In this document: one piece after another, positions 1 through 7,299 of the stretch | How the letters are laid out: each line of letters opens with the position of its first letter | Numbering within the stretch: position 1 is the first letter of the stretch | Assembly: GCA_946481585.1 (NCBI GenBank) | Contig: CAMLOF010000029.1 | Coordinates: forward strand, 1 to 17,490 | Source: an uncultured Macromonas sp. | GTDB taxonomy: Bacteria > Pseudomonadota > Gammaproteobacteria > Burkholderiales > Burkholderiaceae | Reading direction: 5' to 3' | Length of the DNA: 17,490 nt | Translations under genes and position numbers: made by a program | The notes under the pieces: generated by a model | The model's input: only the letters and a program-made list of their open reading frames with translations | Database searches by the model: none | Told to the model about the DNA's origin: nothing

Positions 1-1
1 C

Positions 2-397
<396 letters not shown>

Positions 398-419
398 GCG
401 CGCTCACTGCTTAAAACCG

Positions 420-446
420 AAAGGGCCGCGCAAGCGGCCCTTTTGT
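420..446 (+). terminator. Intrinsic terminator after argG
   Basis: A 10-bp perfect stem, AAAGGGCCGC (420-429) with GCGGCCCTTT (434-443), closes a GCAA tetraloop and runs into T residues. It lies 22 nt after the argG stop. The A-run on the left means it could also act on leftward transcripts from the convergent hydrolase gene, whose stop is at 461-463, so it is probably bidirectional. Confidence 0.92.
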
Positions 447-460
447 GTTGGGTACGCCAA

Positions 461-1495
461 TCAAGGGCGTCGGTTCGGCAGAGCCTGCGCCCAGTCCGCA
501 ATACGCCGGGCCATGGGCGCGGTGGCGCGCGGGGCGCGGATGTCCCCCGCCAGCACGTGCTGCCCGGCAGATTCGCTGTAGGTCACGGCCTCCAGCGTCT
601 TGGCTTCGCTGCCCAGGCGCGCAAAAACTTCACGGATCTCCGCTGGATCAACGGTCTGGTCGCGTTCTGAATAAAGAACAAGAACCGGCTTCGTGAAGCG
701 TGACAGGTCGCTTTCACGCACATGCTTGACCAGCGCCATCATGGGGAACAAGGCGCGAGTGGGATGGCGGTGCGTCCAGGCCTGGGCCTCGCGCGGGTCG
801 GAGCTGGCTTGGCCGCGCATTTCGCCCTCCTGCAACAAGGCCAGTTGCCGCCCCCAAGGGGTGTTGATGAGTTCCGCACGCTTGTTCTTGGGGCCGTAGT
901 TGGGGGAGATGAAGGCGTAGGCCGCAACGTCACGACCCTCGGGCTGCATTGCCAGCCAAGTGGCCAGCGTGGCGCCGCTGGACACCCCCACCACCAGCAC
1001 CTGGTCACCCAGCATGCCGCCGATGCGCGCCGCCTCCACGGCATCGGCCAGCCAGTCCTGCACAGTGACTTCGCCCATCGCCTCGCTGCTACGGCCATGG
1101 CCAGACAAGCGGCTCTGATAGAGGTTGGCGCCAAGGTGCTTTGCAACCGTCTCGGCAAGTGGCGCCGTCTCCAGGCGGCTGGCACTGTAACCGTGCAGAT
1201 TGACCACGGCCCAGCCAGTGCGTTGGCCGGGCGTTCCGTGCCACACCACGCCTTTGGCCACGCCAGGGCGCAGGTCTGGGTAAGCGGCTTCGCGGCGCTG
1301 CAGCCAGCCGTCCAACGCAGACAGTTCGGCGGGCGGTTGGGTTCGATGGGTGGGCACGTCGGGACCGAAGTCGTTGCGCGGCCCTGCCAAATACAGCGCG
1401 AGCGCCAGCAGCAGCCCAGAGAAGACGACGCGCAAGGCACCGCCTCGCCACACCTTGCGGCCCCGCACCGAACCCAGCCGTTCCAAACCGCGCAT
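461..1495 (-). CDS. Membrane-anchored alpha/beta hydrolase (serine hydrolase/lysophospholipase-like)
   Basis: The 344-residue protein has a basic N-terminus and one hydrophobic segment at about residues 20-38 (LRVVFSGLLLALALYLAG), then a hydrolase domain. This suggests an inner-membrane anchor with the catalytic domain in the periplasm. Visible fold landmarks are LHGYSA at 100-105 (oxyanion loop), GHGRS at 132-136, the nucleophile elbow GVSSG with Ser172, SERDQTVD with Asp279 as likely acid (Asp283 possible), and GQH with His313. These complete a Ser-Asp-His triad. The substrate cannot be read from sequence; esterase or lysophospholipase is a family-level guess. ATG at 1493-1495 lies 5 nt after the murB stop with no strong ribosome binding site, so translation is probably coupled to murB. 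The gene ends at the shared terminator near argG. Confidence 0.85.
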   Translation of the reverse strand: MRGLERLGSVRGRKVWRGGALRVVFSGLLLALALYLAGPRNDFGPDVPTHRTQPPAELSALDGWLQRREAAYPDLRPGVAKGVVWHGTPGQRTGWAVVNLHGYSASRLETAPLAETVAKHLGANLYQSRLSGHGRSSEAMGEVTVQDWLADAVEAARIGGMLGDQVLVVGVSSGATLATWLAMQPEGRDVAAYAFISPNYGPKNKRAELINTPWGRQLALLQEGEMRGQASSDPREAQAWTHRHPTRALFPMMALVKHVRESDLSRFTKPVLVLYSERDQTVDPAEIREVFARLGSEAKTLEAVTYSESAGQHVLAGDIRAPRATAPMARRIADWAQALPNRRP

Positions 1496-1500
1496 ACCGG

Positions 1501-2553
1501 TCAGACCACCACCGGCTCGGGTTCCAGCCGAATGCCAAAGCGCTCGTAAACGCTCGTCTGGATGGCGCGCGCCAGCGTCATGACTTCGCCTCCGGTGCAG
1601 GGGTGCTCGGCGTCACCCCGGTTCACCAGCACCAGTGCCTGTTTCTCGTACACGCCCGCGTGGCCCACGGTCTTGCCCTTCCAGCCGCAGGCATCTATCA
1701 GCCAGCCGGCCGCCAGCTTGATGCTGCCATCGGGCATGGGGTAGTGCACCACCTTGGGGTCGCGCCCGATGATGTCCGCGCACTGGTCGGGCGTGACCGT
1801 CGGATTCTTGAAGAAGCTGCCCGCGTTGCCTATCTGCGCTGGGTCGGGCAGCTTGGCGCGACGTATCTCGCAAATCCAGTCGAACACCTGCTGCGCGCTT
1901 GGCTCGGCAACGCCAGTCTCGGCCATCTTGCGCTCCAGATCCAGGTAGCCCAGTACGGGCTTCCAGGGTTTGGGCAGCCAGAAGCGCACGCGCAGGATCA
2001 GCGCGCGGCCAGCCAAACCAAAGCCGCGTTCACCGGCGCGTTCGTGCTTGAACACCGAGTCGCGGTAGCCGAAGCCGCACTGCGCGGCGTCCAGCGTGAA
2101 AGTCTGGCCGGTTTCCAGATCGATGGCGTCGAGCGAGTGGAAACGGTCTTGCAGTTCCACGCCGTAGGCGCCGATGTTCTGCACGGGTGAAGCGCCCACG
2201 GTGCCCGGGATGAGCGCCATGTTCTCCAGCCCAGGGCAACCCTGCGCCAGGGTCCAGGCCACGAAATCGTGCCAAACCTCACCCGCGCCAGCTTCCACCA
2301 ACCAGCCGCGTTCGGTTTCCTGCAGCACGCGCCGCCCAGGAATCTCCACCTTCAACACCAGCTTGCGCACGTCGCCGGTCAGCACGATGTTGCTGCCGCC
2401 GCCCAGCACGAACACCTCGTCCGCACGCCAGTCGGGGTGACGGATCAGCGCTTGCGCATCGGCATCGGCACGTACCCGTGCCAGCCGGTGCGCACGCGCG
2501 GCAATGCCAAAAGTGTTCAGGCGCTGGAGCGCCACGTTTTTCTCGACTAACAT
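1501..2553 (-). CDS. murB: UDP-N-acetylenolpyruvoylglucosamine reductase MurB (type I)
   Basis: This FAD-dependent cytoplasmic enzyme reduces UDP-GlcNAc-enolpyruvate to UDP-MurNAc with NADPH, the second committed step of peptidoglycan synthesis. At 350 residues it fits the type I (E. coli-like) class, about 340 residues. FAD-domain motifs are NTFGIAARA (13-21), [13 protein letters not shown] (49-61) and [20 protein letters not shown] (115-134). The catalytic residues are visible: Arg164 in [10 protein letters not shown], Ser246 in [10 protein letters not shown], and Glu346 in the C-terminal LEPE, matching E. coli Arg159, Ser229 and Glu325. The ATG at 2551-2553 faces yajQ across 33 bp, so its promoter must overlap the 5' part of yajQ or lie in that gap. 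It is first of a two-gene leftward unit with the hydrolase. All key residues are intact. Confidence 0.97.
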   Translation of the reverse strand: MLVEKNVALQRLNTFGIAARAHRLARVRADADAQALIRHPDWRADEVFVLGGGSNIVLTGDVRKLVLKVEIPGRRVLQETERGWLVEAGAGEVWHDFVAWTLAQGCPGLENMALIPGTVGASPVQNIGAYGVELQDRFHSLDAIDLETGQTFTLDAAQCGFGYRDSVFKHERAGERGFGLAGRALILRVRFWLPKPWKPVLGYLDLERKMAETGVAEPSAQQVFDWICEIRRAKLPDPAQIGNAGSFFKNPTVTPDQCADIIGRDPKVVHYPMPDGSIKLAAGWLIDACGWKGKTVGHAGVYEKQALVLVNRGDAEHPCTGGEVMTLARAIQTSVYERFGIRLEPEPVVV

Positions 2554-2586
2554 GCAAGGATTGTCTCATTGGAACCCCAGCCACCC

Positions 2587-3072
2587 ATGCCTTCTTTCGA
2601 TACCAAACTCGAAGCCGATTTCGTTGAAGTCAAGAACGCCGTCGAGAACACCGCCAAGGAAATCGGCACCCGTTTCGACTTCAAGGGCACCAGCGCCGCC
2701 GTCGAACTCAAGGACAAGGAAATCACCTTGTTCGGCGATGCCGATTTCCAGCTCCAGCAGGTGGAAGACATCCTGCGCAACAAGCTCACCAAACGCAATG
2801 TGGACGTGCGCTTCCTGGAGGTGGGCAAGGTCGAGAAGATGGGCGGCGACAAGGTCAAGCAGGTCGTGAAGGTGCGCAACGGCATCAGCAGCGAAGACGC
2901 CAAGAAGATCCAGCAGGCCATCAAGGGCAGCAAGATGAAGGTGCAGGCCGCCATTCAGGGCGATGCCGTGCGCGTTACCGGCGCCAAGCGCGACGACCTG
3001 CAGGCCGCCATGGCGCTGATCCGCACCGAGATGAAGGACCTGCCGCTGTCCTTCGACAACTTCCGCGACTGA
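2587..3072 (+). CDS. yajQ: YajQ family protein (nucleotide-binding; family includes a c-di-GMP receptor)
   Basis: At 161 residues this has the family's normal size (E. coli YajQ about 163) and carries the typical N-terminus [19 protein letters not shown]. Other family blocks are [16 protein letters not shown] (28-43), [20 protein letters not shown] (48-67), [13 protein letters not shown] (97-109) and [25 protein letters not shown] (115-139). The in-frame TTG at 2569 was rejected because the family begins at MPSF. The family has two interleaved alpha/beta domains. One member, Xanthomonas XC_3703, is reported to bind c-di-GMP; E. coli YajQ was described as binding nucleotides or tRNA. The protein is cytoplasmic. 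The next gene starts 6 nt after the stop, so this heads a three-gene operon with an aspartic protease and an HD-GYP-like protein. The ribosome binding site is weak. Confidence 0.93.
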   Translation: MPSFDTKLEADFVEVKNAVENTAKEIGTRFDFKGTSAAVELKDKEITLFGDADFQLQQVEDILRNKLTKRNVDVRFLEVGKVEKMGGDKVKQVVKVRNGISSEDAKKIQQAIKGSKMKVQAAIQGDAVRVTGAKRDDLQAAMALIRTEMKDLPLSFDNFRD

Positions 3073-3078
3073 GGCCAC

Positions 3079-3738
3079 ATGACCGCGCTGCCCCGATCGC
3101 CAATGCCTGCAAGGCTGGCCGGGGTGCTGGCCACGGCAGCCCTGGCCTTGCCCTGCCTGGCGCAGACGGTGGACCTGACGGGCACAGCGGGCGGCAAAGC
3201 CTTGCTCGTGATCAACGGAGCTGCTCCACGCTTCCTGGCCCCAGGCCAGAGCCACGACGGTGTGCGTGTGGTCAGCGTAGAGAACGACCGTGCGGTCGTC
3301 GAAATGCAAGGGGAACGCCGCACCCTGCGGCTTGGCGAAGGCCCCATGGCCGCCCCTGCCCGCAACGAGCAGCCCAACATCGTGCTCATGGCAGACCTGG
3401 GCGGCCACTTCACCGCCAGCGGGCAGATCAATGGCCGCCCTGTACGCTTTCTGGTGGACACGGGCGCCACACTCCTGGCCATGAGCGAGACCGAGGCACA
3501 GCGCATCGGCGTGCCCTACAAACAGGGCACTCCCGTGCGGATCAAGACCGCCAATGGCGACATTGTGGGCCACCACGTGCAGTTGAACACCGTGAGCGTG
3601 GGGCCACACACCAGCCACGGCGTGGCGGCAGTGGTTCTGCCTGCCAGCATGCCCTTCGTGCTGCTGGGCAACAGCTTTCTTTCACGCTTCGACATGCGCC
3701 GCGAGAGCGACCGCATGATCCTGAACCCGAGATACTGA
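3079..3738 (+). CDS. Secreted retropepsin-like aspartic protease (clan AA, TIGR02281-like)
   Basis: The 219-residue protein begins with a signal peptide (about residues 1-28: basic start, hydrophobic LAGVLATAALALPCLA, then Q), so export to the periplasm is expected; a retained anchor is possible. The C-terminal half is a single retroviral-type aspartic protease domain: GHFTASGQINGRPVRFLVDTGAT (109-131) with catalytic Asp127 in the D-T-G triad, KTANGDIVGH (156-165), and LLGNSFLSRF (195-204) as the family's LLGMSFL-like block. Such domains carry one Asp and must dimerise. Residues 30-90 form a separate beta-rich segment (VLVINGAAPRFLAPGQ region) of unknown role. The gene sits 6 nt after yajQ and 11 nt before the HD-GYP-like gene. 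The natural substrate is unknown. The domain call is strong. Confidence 0.9.
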   Translation: MTALPRSPMPARLAGVLATAALALPCLAQTVDLTGTAGGKALLVINGAAPRFLAPGQSHDGVRVVSVENDRAVVEMQGERRTLRLGEGPMAAPARNEQPNIVLMADLGGHFTASGQINGRPVRFLVDTGATLLAMSETEAQRIGVPYKQGTPVRIKTANGDIVGHHVQLNTVSVGPHTSHGVAAVVLPASMPFVLLGNSFLSRFDMRRESDRMILNPRY

Positions 3739-3749
3739 GGCGCCGTTAC

Positions 3750-4697
3750 ATGAACTTTTCGAGCCAACCCGATCCGGCCTACGCCTCCATGCACGACTGG
3801 ATGCAGCAATGGTCCGATCTGGACACTCGCTTGTCTGCCATGCTGCTGGCGCCGCAGCAGCATGCCGACTTTACCGGCCAGATACAGGCACTGCACCAGC
3901 GCATGGACGCGCTGCTGGCGCTGGACCCCGACAGCGCGCTCTACTGGCTGTTCCAGCTGGCAGCCAGCTCCACGGTGGGGTACAGCGCCTCGCACGCCAT
4001 GGTCTGCGCCGCCCTGAGTGAATTGCTGGCCACCGAACTCGGTTTGACCACACCTCAGCGCCACAGCCTGGGGCTGGCCGCGCTGACGATGAACATTGCC
4101 ATGACGCGCCTGCAGGACGAACTGGCCGCCCAGATGGTTCAGCCAACAGCCGAGCAGCGCGCACTGATCGACACCCACCCTGCACGCGGGGCGCAATGGC
4201 TGCGCGAACTGGGTGTGCAGGACAAACTCTGGCTGCACATCGTGGAGCAACACCACGAACAGGGCACCGCTACCGACCTGCCCACGCGTATCCTGATGGC
4301 CACAGATCGTTACGCCGCGCTCATCAGCCCGCGTGAGACCCGCCCCGGCCGTTGCGTGACGGATGCCGGTCGACACGCAGTTGTCACCCAGGGGCAGGTG
4401 ATCGATGACGTGGGGCACACCCTGCTCAAGACGGTTGGCATCTGCCCGCCGGGCACGTTTGTGCGCCTGCTGGATGGCCGCGTCGCGGTGGTGTTACGCC
4501 GTTCAGGCCGCCCCGGGGAGCCGTGGGTGGCTTCAGTGCTGGAAGGCGACAACCACCCCGTGGTGGAGCCGGAGCTCATCGACACGGGAGCTGAAGGTTG
4601 CGGCATAGAAGCCGCGCTGGTCACGCAAACGGTGCGCGTGCGCCTGAACCACCCTAGGCTGTTGCAGCTGTCGCGGATGGCTGCTGCGCGGCAGTGA
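3750..4697 (+). CDS. Degenerate HD-GYP-like protein (predicted catalytically impaired c-di-GMP phosphodiesterase fold)
   Basis: The 315-residue cytoplasmic protein reads as an HD-GYP domain. Family-like positions are His82 in YSASHAMVCAALS, THPARGAQWL (142-151, the HP..GA..L step), EQHHEQ (166-171), ILMATDRYAAL (181-191, the lavaD.ydAl step, Asp186), and KTVGICPPGTFVRLLDGRVAVVL (227-249), which matches the tail common in HD-GYP proteins. The central LLHDIGK step reads ALTMNIAM (111-118), so the metal-binding His-Asp pair is Met114-Asn115 and the following Lys is Met118. The GYP signature after HHE is also absent. Known HD-GYP enzymes linearise c-di-GMP with a two- or three-metal site; I infer this one is inactive and may bind ligand or partners instead. 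It is last in the yajQ operon, and its 3' end overlaps the convergent ridA gene by 44 nt. An alternative label is generic HD/HDOD-like protein. Confidence 0.78.
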   Translation: MNFSSQPDPAYASMHDWMQQWSDLDTRLSAMLLAPQQHADFTGQIQALHQRMDALLALDPDSALYWLFQLAASSTVGYSASHAMVCAALSELLATELGLTTPQRHSLGLAALTMNIAMTRLQDELAAQMVQPTAEQRALIDTHPARGAQWLRELGVQDKLWLHIVEQHHEQGTATDLPTRILMATDRYAALISPRETRPGRCVTDAGRHAVVTQGQVIDDVGHTLLKTVGICPPGTFVRLLDGRVAVVLRRSGRPGEPWVASVLEGDNHPVVEPELIDTGAEGCGIEAALVTQTVRVRLNHPRLLQLSRMAAARQ

Positions 4698-5034
4698 CCA
4701 CCACCTCAATGCGCCAGTCGGGGTCGGCCAGCGGGGCCTGCACCGTGGCGCGCGGCGGTGCGCTGCCGGGCGCCACCCAGGCATCCCACACCTCGTTCAT
4801 GGCGGCAATCTCGCGGATGTCAGTCAAGTAGATCTGCACACGCAACAGGCGCGTCTTGTCACTGCCACAAGCCTGCAGTTGTCGGTCAATCTGCGCCAGC
4901 ACGTCACGCGTCTGGCTGCGGATGTCCGTCTCGGCGCACTCGGGCACCATGCCCGCCAGATAGACCACACCGTTGAAAACGCTGGCTTCGCTGTACCGCT
5001 GAGCCACGCCCCAGCGCTGGATATCTGCCGTCAT
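4654..5034 (-). CDS. RidA/YjgF/UK114 family protein
   Basis: The 126-residue cytoplasmic protein has the usual length and pattern of the family: [19 protein letters not shown] (14-32), [32 protein letters not shown] (42-73), and the C-terminal [24 protein letters not shown] (92-115). Arg95 in the PRATV block corresponds to the Arg that holds the imine carboxylate in enamine/imine deaminases, and Glu110 falls at the usual acidic position. The family hydrolyses reactive 2-aminoacrylate-type intermediates as a trimer; several subfamilies are not proven deaminases, so the exact activity is open. An upstream start at 5160 was rejected because its extra 42 residues lie inside plsY and do not resemble the family. 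The ATG overlaps the plsY stop (ATGA, 5031-5034), indicating translational coupling. The 3' end overlaps the convergent HD-GYP-like gene. Confidence 0.88.
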   Translation of the reverse strand: MTADIQRWGVAQRYSEASVFNGVVYLAGMVPECAETDIRSQTRDVLAQIDRQLQACGSDKTRLLRVQIYLTDIREIAAMNEVWDAWVAPGSAPPRATVQAPLADPDWRIEVVVTAAQQPSATAATA

Positions 5035-5660
5035 TTCTTCTTCGCTCCGATCTTGGTTTCTTTGCCTGCGATGAGGCGCTGGATGTTCTCGGCATGCCGC
5101 CACAGCAACAACAAGCCCATTACCGCAATGGCCAGCGCCACGGGCGCCACGGCGTCCCAAGCCACGCCATCACCGAACAGGTAAAAGAAAGGCGCGAACA
5201 CCGCCGCCACGATGGCCGACAGCGACGAGTAGCGGAAAAACACCGCGGTGAGAATCCAGCTCAGCAACACCGCCAGGCCCAGCCAGGGTTCCAGGCCCAG
5301 CAGGACGCCCGCTGCCGTGGCCACCCCTTTGCCCCCTTTGAAGCCAAAGAACACAGGGTACAGGTGCCCCAGGAAGGCCGCCAGGCCCACCATGGCCAGC
5401 GTGCCTTCGGCCAGGCCCCAGGCCTGCCCCCAGTGGCCAACCACCCACACCGGCAGCCAACCCTTGGCGGCATCCAGCAGCAGGGTCACGGCTGCAGCTT
5501 TCTTGTTACCCGAGCGCAGCACATTGGTGGCGCCAGGGTTTTTGCTGCCGTAGGTGCGCGGGTCGCTCAGCCCCATGAGGCGGCTCACCACGACCGCGAA
5601 AGACAGAGACCCCATCAGGTAGGCCGCCAGCACCGCCACGACCACCATCCATTCACCCAT
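5031..5660 (-). CDS. plsY: Glycerol-3-phosphate acyltransferase PlsY
   Basis: This integral inner-membrane enzyme moves the acyl group from acyl-phosphate to glycerol-3-phosphate, making lysophosphatidate for phospholipid synthesis. The 209-residue protein is hydrophobic with several membrane segments and has the three loop motifs: [11 protein letters not shown] (17-27), [12 protein letters not shown] (38-49), and [18 protein letters not shown] (98-115). The C-terminus [17 protein letters not shown] is also typical. The ATG at 5658-5660 is preceded by a good purine-rich ribosome binding site (GGAGAAGG on the minus strand, about 5664-5671). The gene lies 46 nt downstream of ybaK and runs into the ridA start by an ATGA overlap, so it is probably part of a longer leftward operon. 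No key residues are missing. Confidence 0.96.
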   Translation of the reverse strand: MGEWMVVVAVLAAYLMGSLSFAVVVSRLMGLSDPRTYGSKNPGATNVLRSGNKKAAAVTLLLDAAKGWLPVWVVGHWGQAWGLAEGTLAMVGLAAFLGHLYPVFFGFKGGKGVATAAGVLLGLEPWLGLAVLLSWILTAVFFRYSSLSAIVAAVFAPFFYLFGDGVAWDAVAPVALAIAVMGLLLLWRHAENIQRLIAGKETKIGAKKK

Positions 5661-5706
5661 CGACCTTCTCCAGATTCGTGTTTTGAAAGCGTGAGCTTAA
5701 CCGACC

Positions 5707-6198
5707 CTATTCCTCAATGGCGCATTGCACAGGCGTGGCACCCAGCAGTTGCACGCACACCTGAGGATCGATACCAACCAGGTAGCCCCGCCGCCCGCCG
5801 TTGAGCCAGATGCGCGGCAGATCAAGGATGGTGCTTTCGATGTAGACCGGCATCGCCTTGCGTGTGCCGAACGGAGACGTGCCGCCCACCAGATAACCAC
5901 TGTGCCGGTTAGCCACCTCGGGCTTGCACGGCTCCACCGACTTGGCGCCAATTTGCCGCGCCAGGTTCTTGGTGGACACGGTGCGGTTGCCATGCATCAA
6001 CACCACCAGCGGCGCCGCCGACTGGTCCTGCATGATCAGCGTCTTGACCACCGCGAACGGGTCCAGCCCCAGAACAGCCGCACTGTGCTGGGCACCGCCA
6101 TGCTCGACGTATTCGTAGGGGTGCTCGGTGAAAGCCACCCCCTGCGCACGCAGCAGCGCGGTGGCCGGGGTTTCCGACACATGTCCCTTCTTGGCCAT
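5707..6198 (-). CDS. ybaK: Cys-tRNA(Pro) deacylase YbaK/EbsC
   Basis: This trans-editing enzyme hydrolyses Cys-tRNA(Pro) made in error by prolyl-tRNA synthetase. The 163-residue protein has the family's normal length and features: KTLIMQDQS (52-60) with the conserved Lys52 at the start of this strand, VLMHGNRTVSTKNLAR (66-81), and the signature GYLVGGTSPFGTRKAMPVYI (101-120). The C-terminal WLNGGRRGYLVGIDP (131-145) is also typical of YbaK. The start MAKKGHVSETPA was chosen over an upstream in-frame codon at 6345, since the extra 49 residues lie inside the aldo/keto reductase gene and are not family-like. The ATG lies 2 nt after the aldo/keto reductase stop, so the two are almost certainly co-translated. 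Confidence 0.94.
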   Translation of the reverse strand: MAKKGHVSETPATALLRAQGVAFTEHPYEYVEHGGAQHSAAVLGLDPFAVVKTLIMQDQSAAPLVVLMHGNRTVSTKNLARQIGAKSVEPCKPEVANRHSGYLVGGTSPFGTRKAMPVYIESTILDLPRIWLNGGRRGYLVGIDPQVCVQLLGATPVQCAIEE

Positions 6199-6200
6199 CG

Positions 6201-7262
6201 TCACACGGCAGGGTCGCGGTTTTCCCAGCGGATCTGGTCGATGGCCTGGAGCACCTCGGGCGAGAGTTGCGTGCCCCAGGCGTCCAGACACTCGTCGAGC
6301 TGCGCGACAGAGGTCACGCCAATGATGGTGCTGGCCACCTGCCACTTGGTGTAGCAGAAAGCCAGTGCCATTTGCGTGGGCGTCAAACCATGTTCCTTTG
6401 CCAGCGCGTTGTAGCGGCGCGCGGCGGCCACGGAATCGTCGCGGCCCCAGCGCTGCTTCTTCATCGAATCGAACAGCGACATACGGCCCGCCGGCGCGTC
6501 GGGCGAGTGGATGCCCGTGGCGTCGTACTTGCCGGTGAGCAAGCCAAAGCCCAGTGGCGAATACGCCAGCAGCGACACGCCCAGGCGGTGCATGGTTTCG
6601 TCCAGGCCGTTTTCCAGGGAGCGATTGATGAGGCAGTAAGGGTTCTGCACCGTGGCCACGCGGGGCAGACCATGCTGTTCGGCCAGACGCACGAACTCGT
6701 GCACGCCGTAAGAAGACTCGTTGGACAAGCCGATGGCTCGTACCTTGCCCGCCTTGACCAGCTCGGCCATCGCCTCGAGCTGCTCGTGAATGGACGCGCA
6801 GGGCTTGTCCTTGGCCGGGTCGAAATACATGGCACCGAACGCAGGAAGGTTACGAGCGGGCCAGTGGATCTGGTACAGGTCAATCACGTCCGTCTTCAAG
6901 CGGCGCAGGCTGCCGTCGCAGGCAGCCAGGATTTCTGCCTTGGTCAGGCCCGCCTGATCGCCACGAATCCAGGGCATGCCGCGTGAGGGCCCGGCCACCT
7001 TGGTGGCCAGCACCACCTTGTCGCGAGCGCCGGGGCGGCTGGCAAACCAGTTGCCGATGATGGTTTCGGTGGCGCCGCAAGTCTCGGCGCGGGCTGGCAC
7101 GGCGTACATTTCGGCCGTATCCAGGAAGTTGACGCCCCGCTCCAGCGAGCGGTCAAGAATGGCGTGGGCATCGGCCTCGTTCACTTGTTCGCCAAAGGTC
7201 ATGGTGCCCAGGCAGATGGGGGTGACTTTCAGTCCGCTTTGTCCAAGGGTGACGTTTTGCAC
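6201..7262 (-). CDS. tas: Tas-like NADP(H)-dependent aldo/keto reductase
   Basis: The 353-residue protein is a TIM-barrel aldo/keto reductase that resembles E. coli Tas (346 residues) along its length: LGTMTFGEQVNEADAHAILD (18-37), NWFASRPGARDKVVLATKVAGPSR (71-94), DLYQIHWP (128-135), IGLSNESSYGV, ATVQNPYCLINRS and LLAYSPLGFGLLTGKY. The AKR catalytic tetrad is visible as Asp48, Tyr53, Lys88 and His133. It would reduce carbonyl compounds with NADPH in the cytoplasm; the natural substrate is not known. The start is GTG at 7260-7262, preceded on the minus strand by AGAGAGAG as a plausible ribosome binding site. It follows the acyl-CoA synthetase by 37 nt and precedes ybaK by 2 nt. The subfamily is well supported; the physiological role is not. 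Confidence 0.9.
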   Translation of the reverse strand: MQNVTLGQSGLKVTPICLGTMTFGEQVNEADAHAILDRSLERGVNFLDTAEMYAVPARAETCGATETIIGNWFASRPGARDKVVLATKVAGPSRGMPWIRGDQAGLTKAEILAACDGSLRRLKTDVIDLYQIHWPARNLPAFGAMYFDPAKDKPCASIHEQLEAMAELVKAGKVRAIGLSNESSYGVHEFVRLAEQHGLPRVATVQNPYCLINRSLENGLDETMHRLGVSLLAYSPLGFGLLTGKYDATGIHSPDAPAGRMSLFDSMKKQRWGRDDSVAAARRYNALAKEHGLTPTQMALAFCYTKWQVASTIIGVTSVAQLDECLDAWGTQLSPEVLQAIDQIRWENRDPAV

Positions 7263-7299
7263 GTTTGACTCTCTCTAAAGGTTCACAAAAATCCGGCTG

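Noticed and set aside
5661..5706. Promoter for plsY in the 46-nt gap after ybaK
   Set aside because: Only a ribosome binding site is clear; no pair of -35 and -10 boxes with normal spacing was found on the minus strand.
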